Shown one piece after another: positions 1 through 5,617 of a stretch of 5,694 nucleotides of DNA. This DNA is from Gastranaerophilus sp045639085. GTDB taxonomy: Bacteria; Cyanobacteriota; Vampirovibrionia; Gastranaerophilales; Gastranaerophilaceae. The stretch is taken from contig JAZUCM010000031.1 of NCBI GenBank assembly GCA_045639085.1, forward strand, positions 1 to 5,694, read 5' to 3'. How positions within the stretch are numbered: position 1 is the stretch's first letter; each line of letters begins with the position of its first letter. The notes under the pieces are model-generated. The model searched no databases. It was not told the origin of the DNA and saw only the letters and a list, made by a program, of their open reading frames with translations. The position numbers and the translations under genes were made by a program.

Positions 1-41
1 CCCCCTATTGAACTCTTTATACTTTCATTTTTATTTAACAT
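1..41 (-). CDS. Partial leader-type ORF with KSSIGG motif (runs off left edge)
   Basis: Reading leftwards from the ATG at 41-39, the frame is open to the window edge and gives MLNKNESIKSSIGG. Its last codons enter a run of at least five G, which continues beyond the window. The segment KSSIGG, and the DNA under it (positions 1-14), recurs in the mini-ORF upstream of the prepilin gene at the other end of the window. The ATG lies exactly 6 nt after a -10 box, so the transcript is probably leaderless and no SD is present. By analogy with the right-hand copy, it may be the leader of another prepilin-like gene further left. That is inference, because only 41 nt are visible. Confidence 0.5.
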   Translation of the reverse strand, partial: MLNKNESIKSSIG

Positions 42-47
42 ACTCTC

Positions 48-76
48 ATTATTTACCATGTTCGCGATTTTGTCAA
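48..76 (-). promoter_or_regulatory. Sigma-70-type promoter for the left-edge leader ORF
   Basis: On the minus strand a perfect -35 TTGACA (76-71) is followed by a 17-bp spacer and a -10 AATAAT (53-48, five of six matches). Six nucleotides (GAGAGT) then separate the -10 from the ATG at 41. A start site about 7 nt after the -10 falls on the A of that ATG, which implies a leaderless mRNA. This is the best promoter match I found in the window. Confidence 0.75.
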
Positions 77-90
77 GAGGGGGAACGAAA

Positions 91-257
91 GTTAATGAGT
101 TAATAAGTTAATAAGGTTTAACGTTTATTAATCTTGATAAGTTTGCAACGATGAACTCTTTGTTTGTTCCTCAACAAACATTAAATCCAACGTTCCATCT
201 TTACCCAGGTCTATTCCCATAAACCTTATTAACTCATTAACTTATTAACTTATTAAC
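91..257. repeat. Long inverted repeat built from 8-bp tandem units
   Basis: The left arm (91-120) and right arm (220-249) are reverse complements at 28 of 30 positions and enclose about 99 bp. Both arms are made of the octamer TTATTAAC or its variant TCATTAAC. There are three units on the left (91-114, inverted) and four on the right (226-257). The loop contains a further perfect hairpin at 161-180. The element lies in the gene-free stretch between the gltX terminator and the left-edge promoter. I see no ORF of substance or tRNA in this stretch. It could be a cruciform-forming intergenic element or the remnant of a small non-coding mobile element. Function is unknown. Confidence 0.8.
161..180. 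repeat. Perfect 8-bp hairpin inside the long inverted repeat
   Basis: TGTTTGTT (161-168) and AACAAACA (173-180) are perfect reverse complements around a 4-nt loop, CCTC. No U tract follows on either strand, so it does not look like an intrinsic terminator. It sits in the loop of the larger inverted repeat, giving a stem within a stem. Confidence 0.6.
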
Positions 258-301
258 TTTATCAATTTCACTCTTCCGGCTCGGTAAACCTCGCCTATAA
301 C

Positions 302-327
302 AAAAAACTCCCTTTCGGGAGTTTTTT
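302..327 (-). terminator. Intrinsic terminator of gltX (bidirectional shape)
   Basis: AAAAAACTCCC (302-312) and GGGAGTTTTTT (317-327) form a perfect 11-bp stem with a 4-nt loop. On the minus strand the GC-rich part is followed by six T, the classic Rho-independent form. The stem begins one base after the gltX stop codon (TAG, 331-329). The A/T flanks are symmetrical, so it could also stop transcription arriving from the left. Confidence 0.93.
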
Positions 328-328
328 G

Positions 329-1801
329 CTAGACTGTCAATTTAATTGCGCTTTTAACGCGTTTGAGAACTTTTTCTTTGCCCAAAATCGCGAGTGTTGC
401 AGTCATATCAGCGCCACGAGTTCTGCCCGTAACGGCTGCACGAATCGCCCACATCGTTTGTTTTGGTTTGATTCCTTTTTCTTTAAACTCGCCACGGAAA
501 ACTTCCAATTTTTCGTGCAAGTTTTCTTCTTCAAATTCCCACGCTGCAGCTTGTTCCACAAACGCTTTCAAAACGTCTTGAGAAACTTCAGTGTCAAGAA
601 CTTCTGATTGAACTTCCGGCTCAACTTCAACAGTTTCACCAAAGAAATATGGCACGGCGTCCGTGATATCTGATAAAATTGTCAACGGCTCACGGGTAAT
701 TTCAACCAAGCGAGTGTATTGCGCATCGCTCAACTCTGACAAATCATATTTTGTCAAGAATGGTTTCAATTTTTCTTTTAAAGTTTCAATATCAAGCGCC
801 TTGATGTAATGGCTGTTCATCCAGTTTAATTTATCGTACTCAAAAATAGAGTTTGAAGACGAAATTTCACCGATTCTAAAGTCTTGCGCGATAGCGTCAA
901 CCAGCTTAATCTCTTCGCCATCAGACGGTGACCAACCCAATAACGCAACGAAGTTAATCAACGCGTCAGTCAAATATCCTTTTTCAACAAATTCACTAAC
1001 CGCAGTCGCGCCGTGACGTTTTGAAAGTTTACTTCTATCAGGAGCCAAAATCATACCTAAATGACCGAATTTCGGAACTTCTGCGCCAAGAGCCTCGTAA
1101 ATCAAAATTTGCTTAAATGTATTTGAAATATGGTCTTCACCACGAATAATATGTGAAATTTTCATCAACATATCGTCAATAACAACCGCAAAGTTATAAG
1201 TCGGCGCGCCGTTTGATTTCATAATAACAAAATCACCGAAAAGATCCGTGTTTTGTTTCAATTCACCCTTGACCAAATCATCGAACGCAAGTTCGCTGGT
1301 AGGATGGAACGCTTTTTGTGCTTTTGCGATATTGAAACGAATAGCAGGTTTTCGGCCTTCAGCGATTAACTGCGCCTTTTCTTCTGCTGTCAAATTCTCA
1401 CATTTTTTAGAATAAACATAGGCTTGCTTATTTGCAGTCGCGGCTTCTTTTTCCTGTTCAAGTTCTTCCGGCGTGCAGAAACACTCGTACGCAAAACCCT
1501 TTTCCAGAAGAATTTGAGCGTATTTAGGATAAATATCGAATCTTTCTGATTGAGTATAAGGACCGTATTCTCCGCCAACGTCCGGGCCTTCATCCCAGTT
1601 TAAACCCAACGCCTTCAAGCTATCAAAAATATTGTCAATATAAGCCTGTGAAGTTCTTTCGGCATCGGTATCCTCAATTCTCAAAACAAATTTGCCATTG
1701 TGTTTTTTGGCAAACAAATAGTTAAATAATGCTGTTCTTGCCGTACCAACGTGAAGATTTCCGCTTGGTGACGGTGCAATTCTAACTCTAACTTCTGACA
1801 T
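329..1801 (-). CDS. gltX: Glutamyl-tRNA synthetase
   Basis: This cytoplasmic class I aminoacyl-tRNA synthetase charges tRNA with glutamate, using ATP. The 490-residue length is normal for the family. The HIGH-type signature is HVGT at residues 17-20, after RIAPSPSGNL. RIEDTD is at 41-46, the RGEDH block at 220-224, and the KMSKS-type loop is KLSKR (258-262). KLNWMNSHYI and the C-terminal helical region represent the anticodon-binding part. A zinc-site-like CFC (107-109) plus C134 is present, but the histidine I recall near this third cysteine in E. coli is absent. The start at 1801 is chosen because MSEVRVRIAPSPSG is the family N-terminus and an SD-like AAGAAGG lies 7 nt upstream. An in-frame ATG at 1873 would add 24 unrelated residues. 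Relatives of this group often lack GlnRS and use a non-discriminating GluRS with GatCAB; I cannot tell which type this is. Confidence 0.97.
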   Translation of the reverse strand: MSEVRVRIAPSPSGNLHVGTARTALFNYLFAKKHNGKFVLRIEDTDAERTSQAYIDNIFDSLKALGLNWDEGPDVGGEYGPYTQSERFDIYPKYAQILLEKGFAYECFCTPEELEQEKEAATANKQAYVYSKKCENLTAEEKAQLIAEGRKPAIRFNIAKAQKAFHPTSELAFDDLVKGELKQNTDLFGDFVIMKSNGAPTYNFAVVIDDMLMKISHIIRGEDHISNTFKQILIYEALGAEVPKFGHLGMILAPDRSKLSKRHGATAVSEFVEKGYLTDALINFVALLGWSPSDGEEIKLVDAIAQDFRIGEISSSNSIFEYDKLNWMNSHYIKALDIETLKEKLKPFLTKYDLSELSDAQYTRLVEITREPLTILSDITDAVPYFFGETVEVEPEVQSEVLDTEVSQDVLKAFVEQAAAWEFEEENLHEKLEVFRGEFKEKGIKPKQTMWAIRAAVTGRTRGADMTATLAILGKEKVLKRVKSAIKLTV

Positions 1802-1808
1802 CTTATGA

Positions 1809-1815
1809 CCTTCTT
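1809..1815 (-). promoter_or_regulatory. Ribosome binding site fixing the gltX start
   Basis: The minus strand reads AAGAAGG, then 7 nt, then ATG at 1801. This purine-rich match to the anti-SD supports the 490-codon reading over the longer frame that begins at 1873. Confidence 0.7.
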
Positions 1816-1939
1816 TCTTTATAATTCTAAATTCGGCATACACAAGGGTACCACGAGCACGCACTTTTTTCAAGAAATAAAGTTAATTTTTGTAAATTTT
1901 TTTACCCTTATAGCAAAAAACTTTCTTTACAAACCTTGA

Positions 1940-1962
1940 TATGATATCATAACCTTCGGAGG
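1940..1962 (+). promoter_or_regulatory. Upstream region of the hypothetical pair: 12-bp palindrome and SD
   Basis: GGAGG at 1958-1962 lies 5 nt before the GTG at 1968 and decides that start. Just upstream, TATGATATCATA (1940-1951) is a perfect 12-bp palindrome that could be an operator or chance AT-rich symmetry. A possible -35 TTTACA (1926-1931) is 16 nt from CATAAC (1948-1953), a poor -10, so the promoter itself is uncertain. The divergent gltX promoter should also lie within 1816-1960, but I could not choose a convincing one. Confidence 0.5.
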
Positions 1963-1967
1963 CAAGT

Positions 1968-2759
1968 GTGGTCGTATCAAGCATCAATACTTATAAAGCA
2001 AGTAACAATACTCAAATAAATTTCTGTGCGAAAACCCGCTCGGAAAGGTCTGCCGAAAAAGATTATTACTATTCGGATGCTTATGCTGAAGTCGTACATG
2101 AAAGAAGTTTAAAAGATCTAGAAATAGCAAAAAAAGAAATCGAACGTCGGAGAAAAGCAAGAAAAGCAAGAGAAGAAAGAGAAGAAAGAGAAGAAAGAGA
2201 AATCAAGTACAACGAAGAAAAGCAATATCGTGAAGATGTCAAAGAATTAAAAGAAACCCAAGGTATAATTAAAGACCTCACACGTTCAAGTAAGAAACTT
2301 TTTGCCGGCAATTCGCTACAAAAAGTAGGTGATATTGCAGACATCGCAATAAGCGCAACGTTGAGTGGTATGGCGCTCCACTGGAGTACCGGGCACGCGT
2401 ACAAAAAACTTCACGAAGTCGCAAAAAAACCTAAAGTTGCCAAAGTTATAAAAAACATTAAACGCCCATTCCAAATAGTTGGTTCATCCCTCGCTGAAGG
2501 CCTCAAAACCACTTGGAACACATTCGCTAAAAAAGTTAAAGAAACAAAGAACGGCCAAAAACTTCTCGCAACAAAACCTATGCAAAAAATCAACAAAGCA
2601 ATTGACGAAATAGGTGAGTCGTACAAAAACTTCAAAACTGACGTCAAAAATTTAACGCCGGAAAACATAAAATCAGGTGTCGCAACAACTTTCGGCGTAA
2701 GCGGTGCAACAGCAACCGTCGTTGACAAGCTTGATGAAAACCCGAGAAATAAAGATTAA
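1968..2759 (+). CDS. Hypothetical protein with charged coiled-coil and RKA/REE repeats
   Basis: I do not recognise a family for this 263-residue protein. It starts at GTG with a good SD. The N-terminus holds VSSIN (residues 3-7) and FCAK (19-22), a pattern echoed in the next gene. Residues 46-110 are almost all charged and predicted helical or coiled-coil, including RKA, RKA, REE, REE, REE steps at 62-76. Residues 121-137 form a more hydrophobic stretch. A basic lysine-rich region runs from 145 to 230. The C-terminus (236-252) is small-residue and Gly/Ala/Thr/Val rich, ending in a polar tail. There is no signal peptide and no clear transmembrane helix. The next gene starts 11 nt downstream, so the two are probably co-transcribed. 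A structural or envelope-associated role would be a guess. Confidence 0.85.
   Translation: MVVSSINTYKASNNTQINFCAKTRSERSAEKDYYYSDAYAEVVHERSLKDLEIAKKEIERRRKARKAREEREEREEREIKYNEEKQYREDVKELKETQGIIKDLTRSSKKLFAGNSLQKVGDIADIAISATLSGMALHWSTGHAYKKLHEVAKKPKVAKVIKNIKRPFQIVGSSLAEGLKTTWNTFAKKVKETKNGQKLLATKPMQKINKAIDEIGESYKNFKTDVKNLTPENIKSGVATTFGVSGATATVVDKLDENPRNKD
2151..2201 (+). repeat. In-frame 9-bp tandem repeat within the coiled-coil region
   Basis: Two copies of AGAAAAGCA (2151-2168) are followed by three copies of AGAGAAGAA (2169-2195) and a partial fourth up to 2201. The 9-nt period keeps the frame and encodes RKA, RKA, REE, REE, REE, REI. Copy number could change by slippage without breaking the gene. 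Confidence 0.85.
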
Positions 2760-2770
2760 AAGGACTTGTA

Positions 2771-3241
2771 ATGCGTATTTCGCCAGTAAATAATCTATAT
2801 TTTCGCGCAAAAATGAACGAAGACGAAAAAGATAAGAAAAAAGTCTCCGGCTCTGAAGTTGCCGTTGCGACAGGCGCAACAGGTTCGGCCGTCGCTGCCG
2901 GCAAAGGTTCAATTAAGTCCTTTTCTCAAGCAAACCACAAAATCAACGCAACCGCTAAAAACGCAAAAAAAGCCGTCGATTTAGCAACTGACACCACTAA
3001 ACAAGCAAAAGGTATCTTAGGCAAATTCGTCAAAAACTGCGAGCGGTACAAAGGAAAAATTATTGAATTCGGCCAAAACGCAACGAACTCAAAATACCTT
3101 AAACCAATTCTTACAAGTTCAGCATACAAAGGTTTTGCCGGCGTTGCCGGTGGCCTAACCGCAGGCGTTGTCGCAATCTCAGGTATAGGCGACATGGTAA
3201 ATACTTTCGCAAGAAAAGCAGAACAGTATTCACAAGATTAA
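2771..3241 (+). CDS. Hypothetical small Gly/Ala-rich protein, partner of the preceding gene
   Basis: No family is recognised for this 156-residue protein. An AAGGA at 2760-2764, overlapping the preceding stop by no more than its edge, lies 6 nt before the ATG, consistent with an operon. The N-terminus ISPVN (3-7) with FRAK (11-14) matches VSSIN and FCAK of the upstream protein. Two Gly/Ala-rich segments stand out: 27-46 (GSEVAVATGATG and on) and 119-143 (GFAGVAGGLTAGVV and on). The second is hydrophobic with GxxxG-like spacing, so it might insert in or pack against membranes. The middle, 50-110, is lysine-rich and likely helical. The one cysteine is C90. No signal peptide is visible. The final coding bases overlap the proposed folP promoter. 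Confidence 0.83.
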   Translation: MRISPVNNLYFRAKMNEDEKDKKKVSGSEVAVATGATGSAVAAGKGSIKSFSQANHKINATAKNAKKAVDLATDTTKQAKGILGKFVKNCERYKGKIIEFGQNATNSKYLKPILTSSAYKGFAGVAGGLTAGVVAISGIGDMVNTFARKAEQYSQD

Positions 3242-3255
3242 TTTTATGCTAAAAT
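3229..3255 (+). promoter_or_regulatory. Extended -10 promoter giving a leaderless folP mRNA
   Basis: TGCTAAAAT (3247-3255) is an extended -10 (TG-n-TAAAAT). TTCACA (3229-3234) is a five-of-six -35 match at a short 15-bp spacing. Exactly 6 nt (TCCCCT) separate the -10 from the folP ATG at 3262, so transcription should begin on or next to that ATG. No SD is present in the 20 nt before the gene, which supports leaderless translation. The promoter lies partly in the end of the preceding gene. Confidence 0.65.
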
Positions 3256-3261
3256 TCCCCT

Positions 3262-4395
3262 ATGAGAGATTTTATTGTTAAAGAAATTATAGGCTCCAAT
3301 TTGGAACACGAAATCAAAGCCATCGGTTTTGACAAAAGCTATGCGTCTTTTGTAACAGACAAATACGAATACAAAACCCTAAAAATTTTCGCACTAACGG
3401 CCCCCCAAGCCAATATTCTAAAACAAACGGCCCTTTCGCTTGGTGCAGACTGCGCGACTCACCGCGAAGTAATTACAGGGAAAATCGACACCGCCGACTG
3501 TATTCTGGGCGCAAGCGTTTCGACACTGCGCAAAATCGCAACTAAACTCGAAACCCAACCCTTTGGCCTAAAATTCCTTAAAGACGCAATTCTCGCGCAA
3601 CTTCCAGCCAATCACAACAAACGCCCACAACTCGTCGGAATCTTAAACCTTACGAAAAACTCATTCTCCGACGGCGGGCTATACTACGATTTTGAAAACG
3701 CAAAACAAAAATTCTTATCGCTCATCGAAGACGGCGCCGACATAATAGACATTGGCGCTGAAAGCACAAAACCTTTTGCCGAGCCGATTAGCGCAAAAGA
3801 CCAACTCGAAAAGCTTATGCCGATTTTAGATTTCGCACGAACTCAAAACGTTAAAATAAGCATTGACACAAGAAGTGCCGAAGTTGCCAACGAAGTCCTA
3901 CAACACGGCAACTATATAATCAACGACGTTTCCGGCCTGGATTTCGACTCGCAAATGGCCAAAACGATTGCAAAACACAATGCAACCGTTATAATTCAAC
4001 ACACCCAAGGCACGCCCGAAACAATGCAGCTTGCGCCAACATACGACAACCTTATGGATGAAATTTTCCTTTCTCTAAAAGAAAAAATCCAACAAGCGCG
4101 CGCCATAGGACTCGAAAACATAATCATCGATCCCGGCATTGGCTTTGGCAAAACTCAACGTCACAACGTCGAAATCGTCAACCGCATAGGGGAACTAAAA
4201 AGCCTGGGCGCCCCGATAATGTTAGGAGCTTCCCGCAAATCATTCCTTGGCGTTACGACACCCGACAACGACTTAAAAGACGCACTTACGCTTGGCTATA
4301 ACGCACTAGCAATACAAGCGGGCGTGGACTACTTACGCGTCCACAACACCCGCCTGCATAAAAGCTTTTTGGACAGCTATTTCTCCGGCCGTTAA
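3262..4395 (+). CDS. folP: Dihydropteroate synthase, long form with N-terminal domain
   Basis: This cytosolic folate-pathway enzyme, the target of sulfonamides, condenses 6-hydroxymethyl-7,8-dihydropterin pyrophosphate with p-aminobenzoate. The TIM-barrel motifs are in order: VGILNLTKNSFSDGG (125-139), DIIDIGAESTKP (160-171), KISIDT (198-203), INDVSG (220-225), IIQHTQGTPETMQ (244-256), DPGIGFGKT (290-298), GASRKSFLG (322-330) and RVHN (359-362). At 377 residues it exceeds the usual 270-290 because of about 115 extra N-terminal residues (with ANILKQTALSLGAD at 50-63 and QPFGL at 99-103). I recall this extra domain from long DHPS of thermophiles and clostridia; its role is unclear to me. Deviations from the common consensus include TPDSF to TKNSF and RVHD to RVHN, but the pterin-site Asn/Asp and the GFGK and SRKS residues are kept. 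It starts 20 nt after the hypothetical pair and carries its own promoter. Confidence 0.96.
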   Translation: MRDFIVKEIIGSNLEHEIKAIGFDKSYASFVTDKYEYKTLKIFALTAPQANILKQTALSLGADCATHREVITGKIDTADCILGASVSTLRKIATKLETQPFGLKFLKDAILAQLPANHNKRPQLVGILNLTKNSFSDGGLYYDFENAKQKFLSLIEDGADIIDIGAESTKPFAEPISAKDQLEKLMPILDFARTQNVKISIDTRSAEVANEVLQHGNYIINDVSGLDFDSQMAKTIAKHNATVIIQHTQGTPETMQLAPTYDNLMDEIFLSLKEKIQQARAIGLENIIIDPGIGFGKTQRHNVEIVNRIGELKSLGAPIMLGASRKSFLGVTTPDNDLKDALTLGYNALAIQAGVDYLRVHNTRLHKSFLDSYFSGR

Positions 4396-4400
4396 ACGGC
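4388..4400. terminator. Weak stem at the folP stop between convergent genes
   Basis: GCCGTT and AACGGC flank one base and span the folP TAA. The usable stem is only 4-5 bp and no T tract follows on either strand. The whole 48-nt gap between folP and the prepilin gene shows no convincing intrinsic terminator. AGGTT (4428-4432) with AACCT (4441-4445) is another weak stem. Termination may rely on another mechanism or on convergent interference. Confidence 0.2.
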
Positions 4401-4443
4401 TCCTATACTCGTGCCGATTAGCTTTAAAGGTTTTTCGTTTAAC

Positions 4444-5544
4444 CTAACGCTGCACGCAGCGCACGAAATAACGTTCAGAACGAGTACCAGGAGATCTATG
4501 ACCAGAATGAAAAAGATGGCCCCAAGCAGTACCAGACTCTCCAGATGAAATAACAGAACCAGACCAATATACACCATCTGCAATACCCAAGAGTTCTCTG
4601 TTATAAAACATAGAGGTTAATTCATCACGATTTGGTAGCCTACTATTAGTATCTTGTACTGAACACGCTGCACTTGCGGCTGTTTGTGCTAAAGTAGCTC
4701 CACTTGCTGCATTTGTTGCTAACGGTATTGGGGCAACAATATTTGAATCAAACGGATACAACGCAGTTATGAAACCAATATCTTTACCAACCAGGTTAGG
4801 GCCTTTATTACCATTTAAATCATAAATAAGATTGGCGCACATTTTGGATTGACTATAATGCCAAGCGTCACCCTCTACATCCGCATTACAGTGCGGATTG
4901 TAATACAACGCAATGGATTCACCGTTTTGCGTTTCAAAAGCTGCAGCCTTTGTATCAATATTCTTTTGAGGATTTACATATGTAGTACTATTTCCACCAT
5001 CAACCAGTATATAACTACCAGTAAACATTGAATTCAATTCTGACAACTTTGTCGGCCAAGATTTTGTTGCTCCTGCCATGTTTGTAAACGACGCAGCAAT
5101 TCCACAATCCGCCAAGTGGGTTGCGTCACAAATGTTGTTTATTTTTAGAACTTTTGAAAGGCCTTCGGTCAAAAATGCCTCGGCTGCAGTGTCTTTTGTT
5201 GCAGTCACAGAACCATCTGTATTTGTGCCTTCATACTCGCCATAACCGTTCAATTGTGGCATCATGGCAATGGCTTGGCTCATTCTTGCGTAAAGCGCTT
5301 TTCGTTGGGTGTTCCAAGTTCTTTCGTTAATGTTCGCCATTAGTGATGGCAAGGTGATTGCAGCGACTACGCCGATGATTGTGAGGGACAGCAATATTTC
5401 TGCCATAGTAAACGCGTAGCGTTTACAGGTCAATGTCGTAACGCTAGCTGACTGACCTCGTCTGAACTCGGTCAGCTGGGTTGCCGCGTCGTTCACTACG
5501 TTCACTCCTCGCAATGACGCATGTTTTTTTAATGTTTTACTCAT
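4444..5544 (-). CDS. Prepilin-like (type IV pilin/T2SS pseudopilin) protein with Lcl/DUF1566-like C-terminus
   Basis: This 366-residue protein has a class III prepilin signal: A44, then FTMAEILLSLTIIGVVAAI (45-63) with Glu at +5. Prepilin peptidase should cut between A44 and F45 and methylate F45, and the hydrophobic helix should assemble into a pilus or pseudopilus. The middle domain has cysteines C139, C147, C219 and C236, plus a Ca-loop-like DLNGNKGPN (242-250). Residues about 298-366 (SRLPNRDELTSMF, GIADGVYWSGS, YFVRCVQR) resemble the Lcl/DUF1566 C-terminal domain of surface adhesins, with C294 and C363 as a possible disulfide. The start at 5544 has GGAGG 5 nt upstream. The leader is about 44 residues instead of the usual 5-15 because residues about 8-40 derive from a dispersed repeat. 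Ligand and system membership are unknown. A short leader ORF lies just upstream. Confidence 0.9.
   Translation of the reverse strand: MSKTLKKHASLRGVNVVNDAATQLTEFRRGQSASVTTLTCKRYAFTMAEILLSLTIIGVVAAITLPSLMANINERTWNTQRKALYARMSQAIAMMPQLNGYGEYEGTNTDGSVTATKDTAAEAFLTEGLSKVLKINNICDATHLADCGIAASFTNMAGATKSWPTKLSELNSMFTGSYILVDGGNSTTYVNPQKNIDTKAAAFETQNGESIALYYNPHCNADVEGDAWHYSQSKMCANLIYDLNGNKGPNLVGKDIGFITALYPFDSNIVAPIPLATNAASGATLAQTAASAACSVQDTNSRLPNRDELTSMFYNRELLGIADGVYWSGSVISSGESGTAWGHLFHSGHRSPGTRSERYFVRCVQR
5408..5519. repeat. Composite dispersed repeat inserted in frame in the prepilin leader
   Basis: The plus strand at 5476-5519 reads CTGGGTTGCCGCGTC, then a duplicated CGTTCACT (5490-5497, 5499-5506), then CTCGCAATGACG. 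It closely follows a motif that I recall as widely dispersed in bacterial genomes (CTGGATTGC ... TCGTCGC ... CTCCTCGCAATGACG). Inverted repeats adjoin it. AGCTGA[CTGA]CC (5446-5457) pairs with GGTCAGCT (5470-5477). TAGCGTTTAC (5417-5426) pairs with GTAACGCTA (5438-5446). GTAAACGC (5408-5415) pairs with GCGTTTAC (5419-5426). The block is translated without a stop as part of the prepilin, as residues 8-46 (about 8-40 probably foreign). The exact ends are uncertain, since the last palindrome includes codons of the conserved RYAFT. Confidence 0.75.
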
Positions 5545-5549
5545 GTTTA

Positions 5550-5581
5550 CCTCCGTAATCTTGCGTTCGCAAGGGTCGGAG
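5550..5581 (-). promoter_or_regulatory. Hairpin that would hide the prepilin SD
   Basis: On the minus strand CTCCG (5581-5577) is complementary to CGGAG (5555-5551), the core of the SD GGAGG (5554-5550). Between them lies a strong inner stem, CTTGCG paired with CGCAAG (5573-5560, realistically 5 bp around GAAC). The inner and outer stems are separated by an internal loop of 3 and 4 nt. Four of the five SD bases would be paired in the mRNA. Ribosomes translating this stretch from upstream would melt it. Folding energy was not computed. Confidence 0.55.
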
Positions 5582-5617
5582 TTTTTGGCAAAACATGACT
5601 CGCAAAGCCAGATATAA

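Noticed and set aside
91..257. CRISPR array
   Set aside because: The units are 8 bp, directly abutting and without spacers, and occur in opposite orientations in the two arms.
326..607. Plus-strand ORF of 93 codons opposite the end of gltX, and a 72-codon one at 363-581
   Set aside because: They are antisense shadows of a confident gene, with no SD and no recognisable product features. Similar shadows at 1984-2169, 2081-2404, 2411-2728, 2644-2912, 2926-3195, 4392-4583, 4849-5031 and 5121-5330 were dropped for the same reason.
1799..1873. Longer gltX reading from an in-frame ATG at 1873, adding 24 residues
   Set aside because: The extra residues do not fit the family N-terminus, and the ATG at 1801 has a good SD 7 nt upstream.
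5407..5409. Prepilin translation starting inside the conserved AFTM, bypassing the repeat-derived leader
   Set aside because: The ATG encoding M47 lies after the cleavage site and lacks an SD, whereas the ATG at 5544 has a strong GGAGG and a basic MSKTLKK start typical of prepilin leaders.
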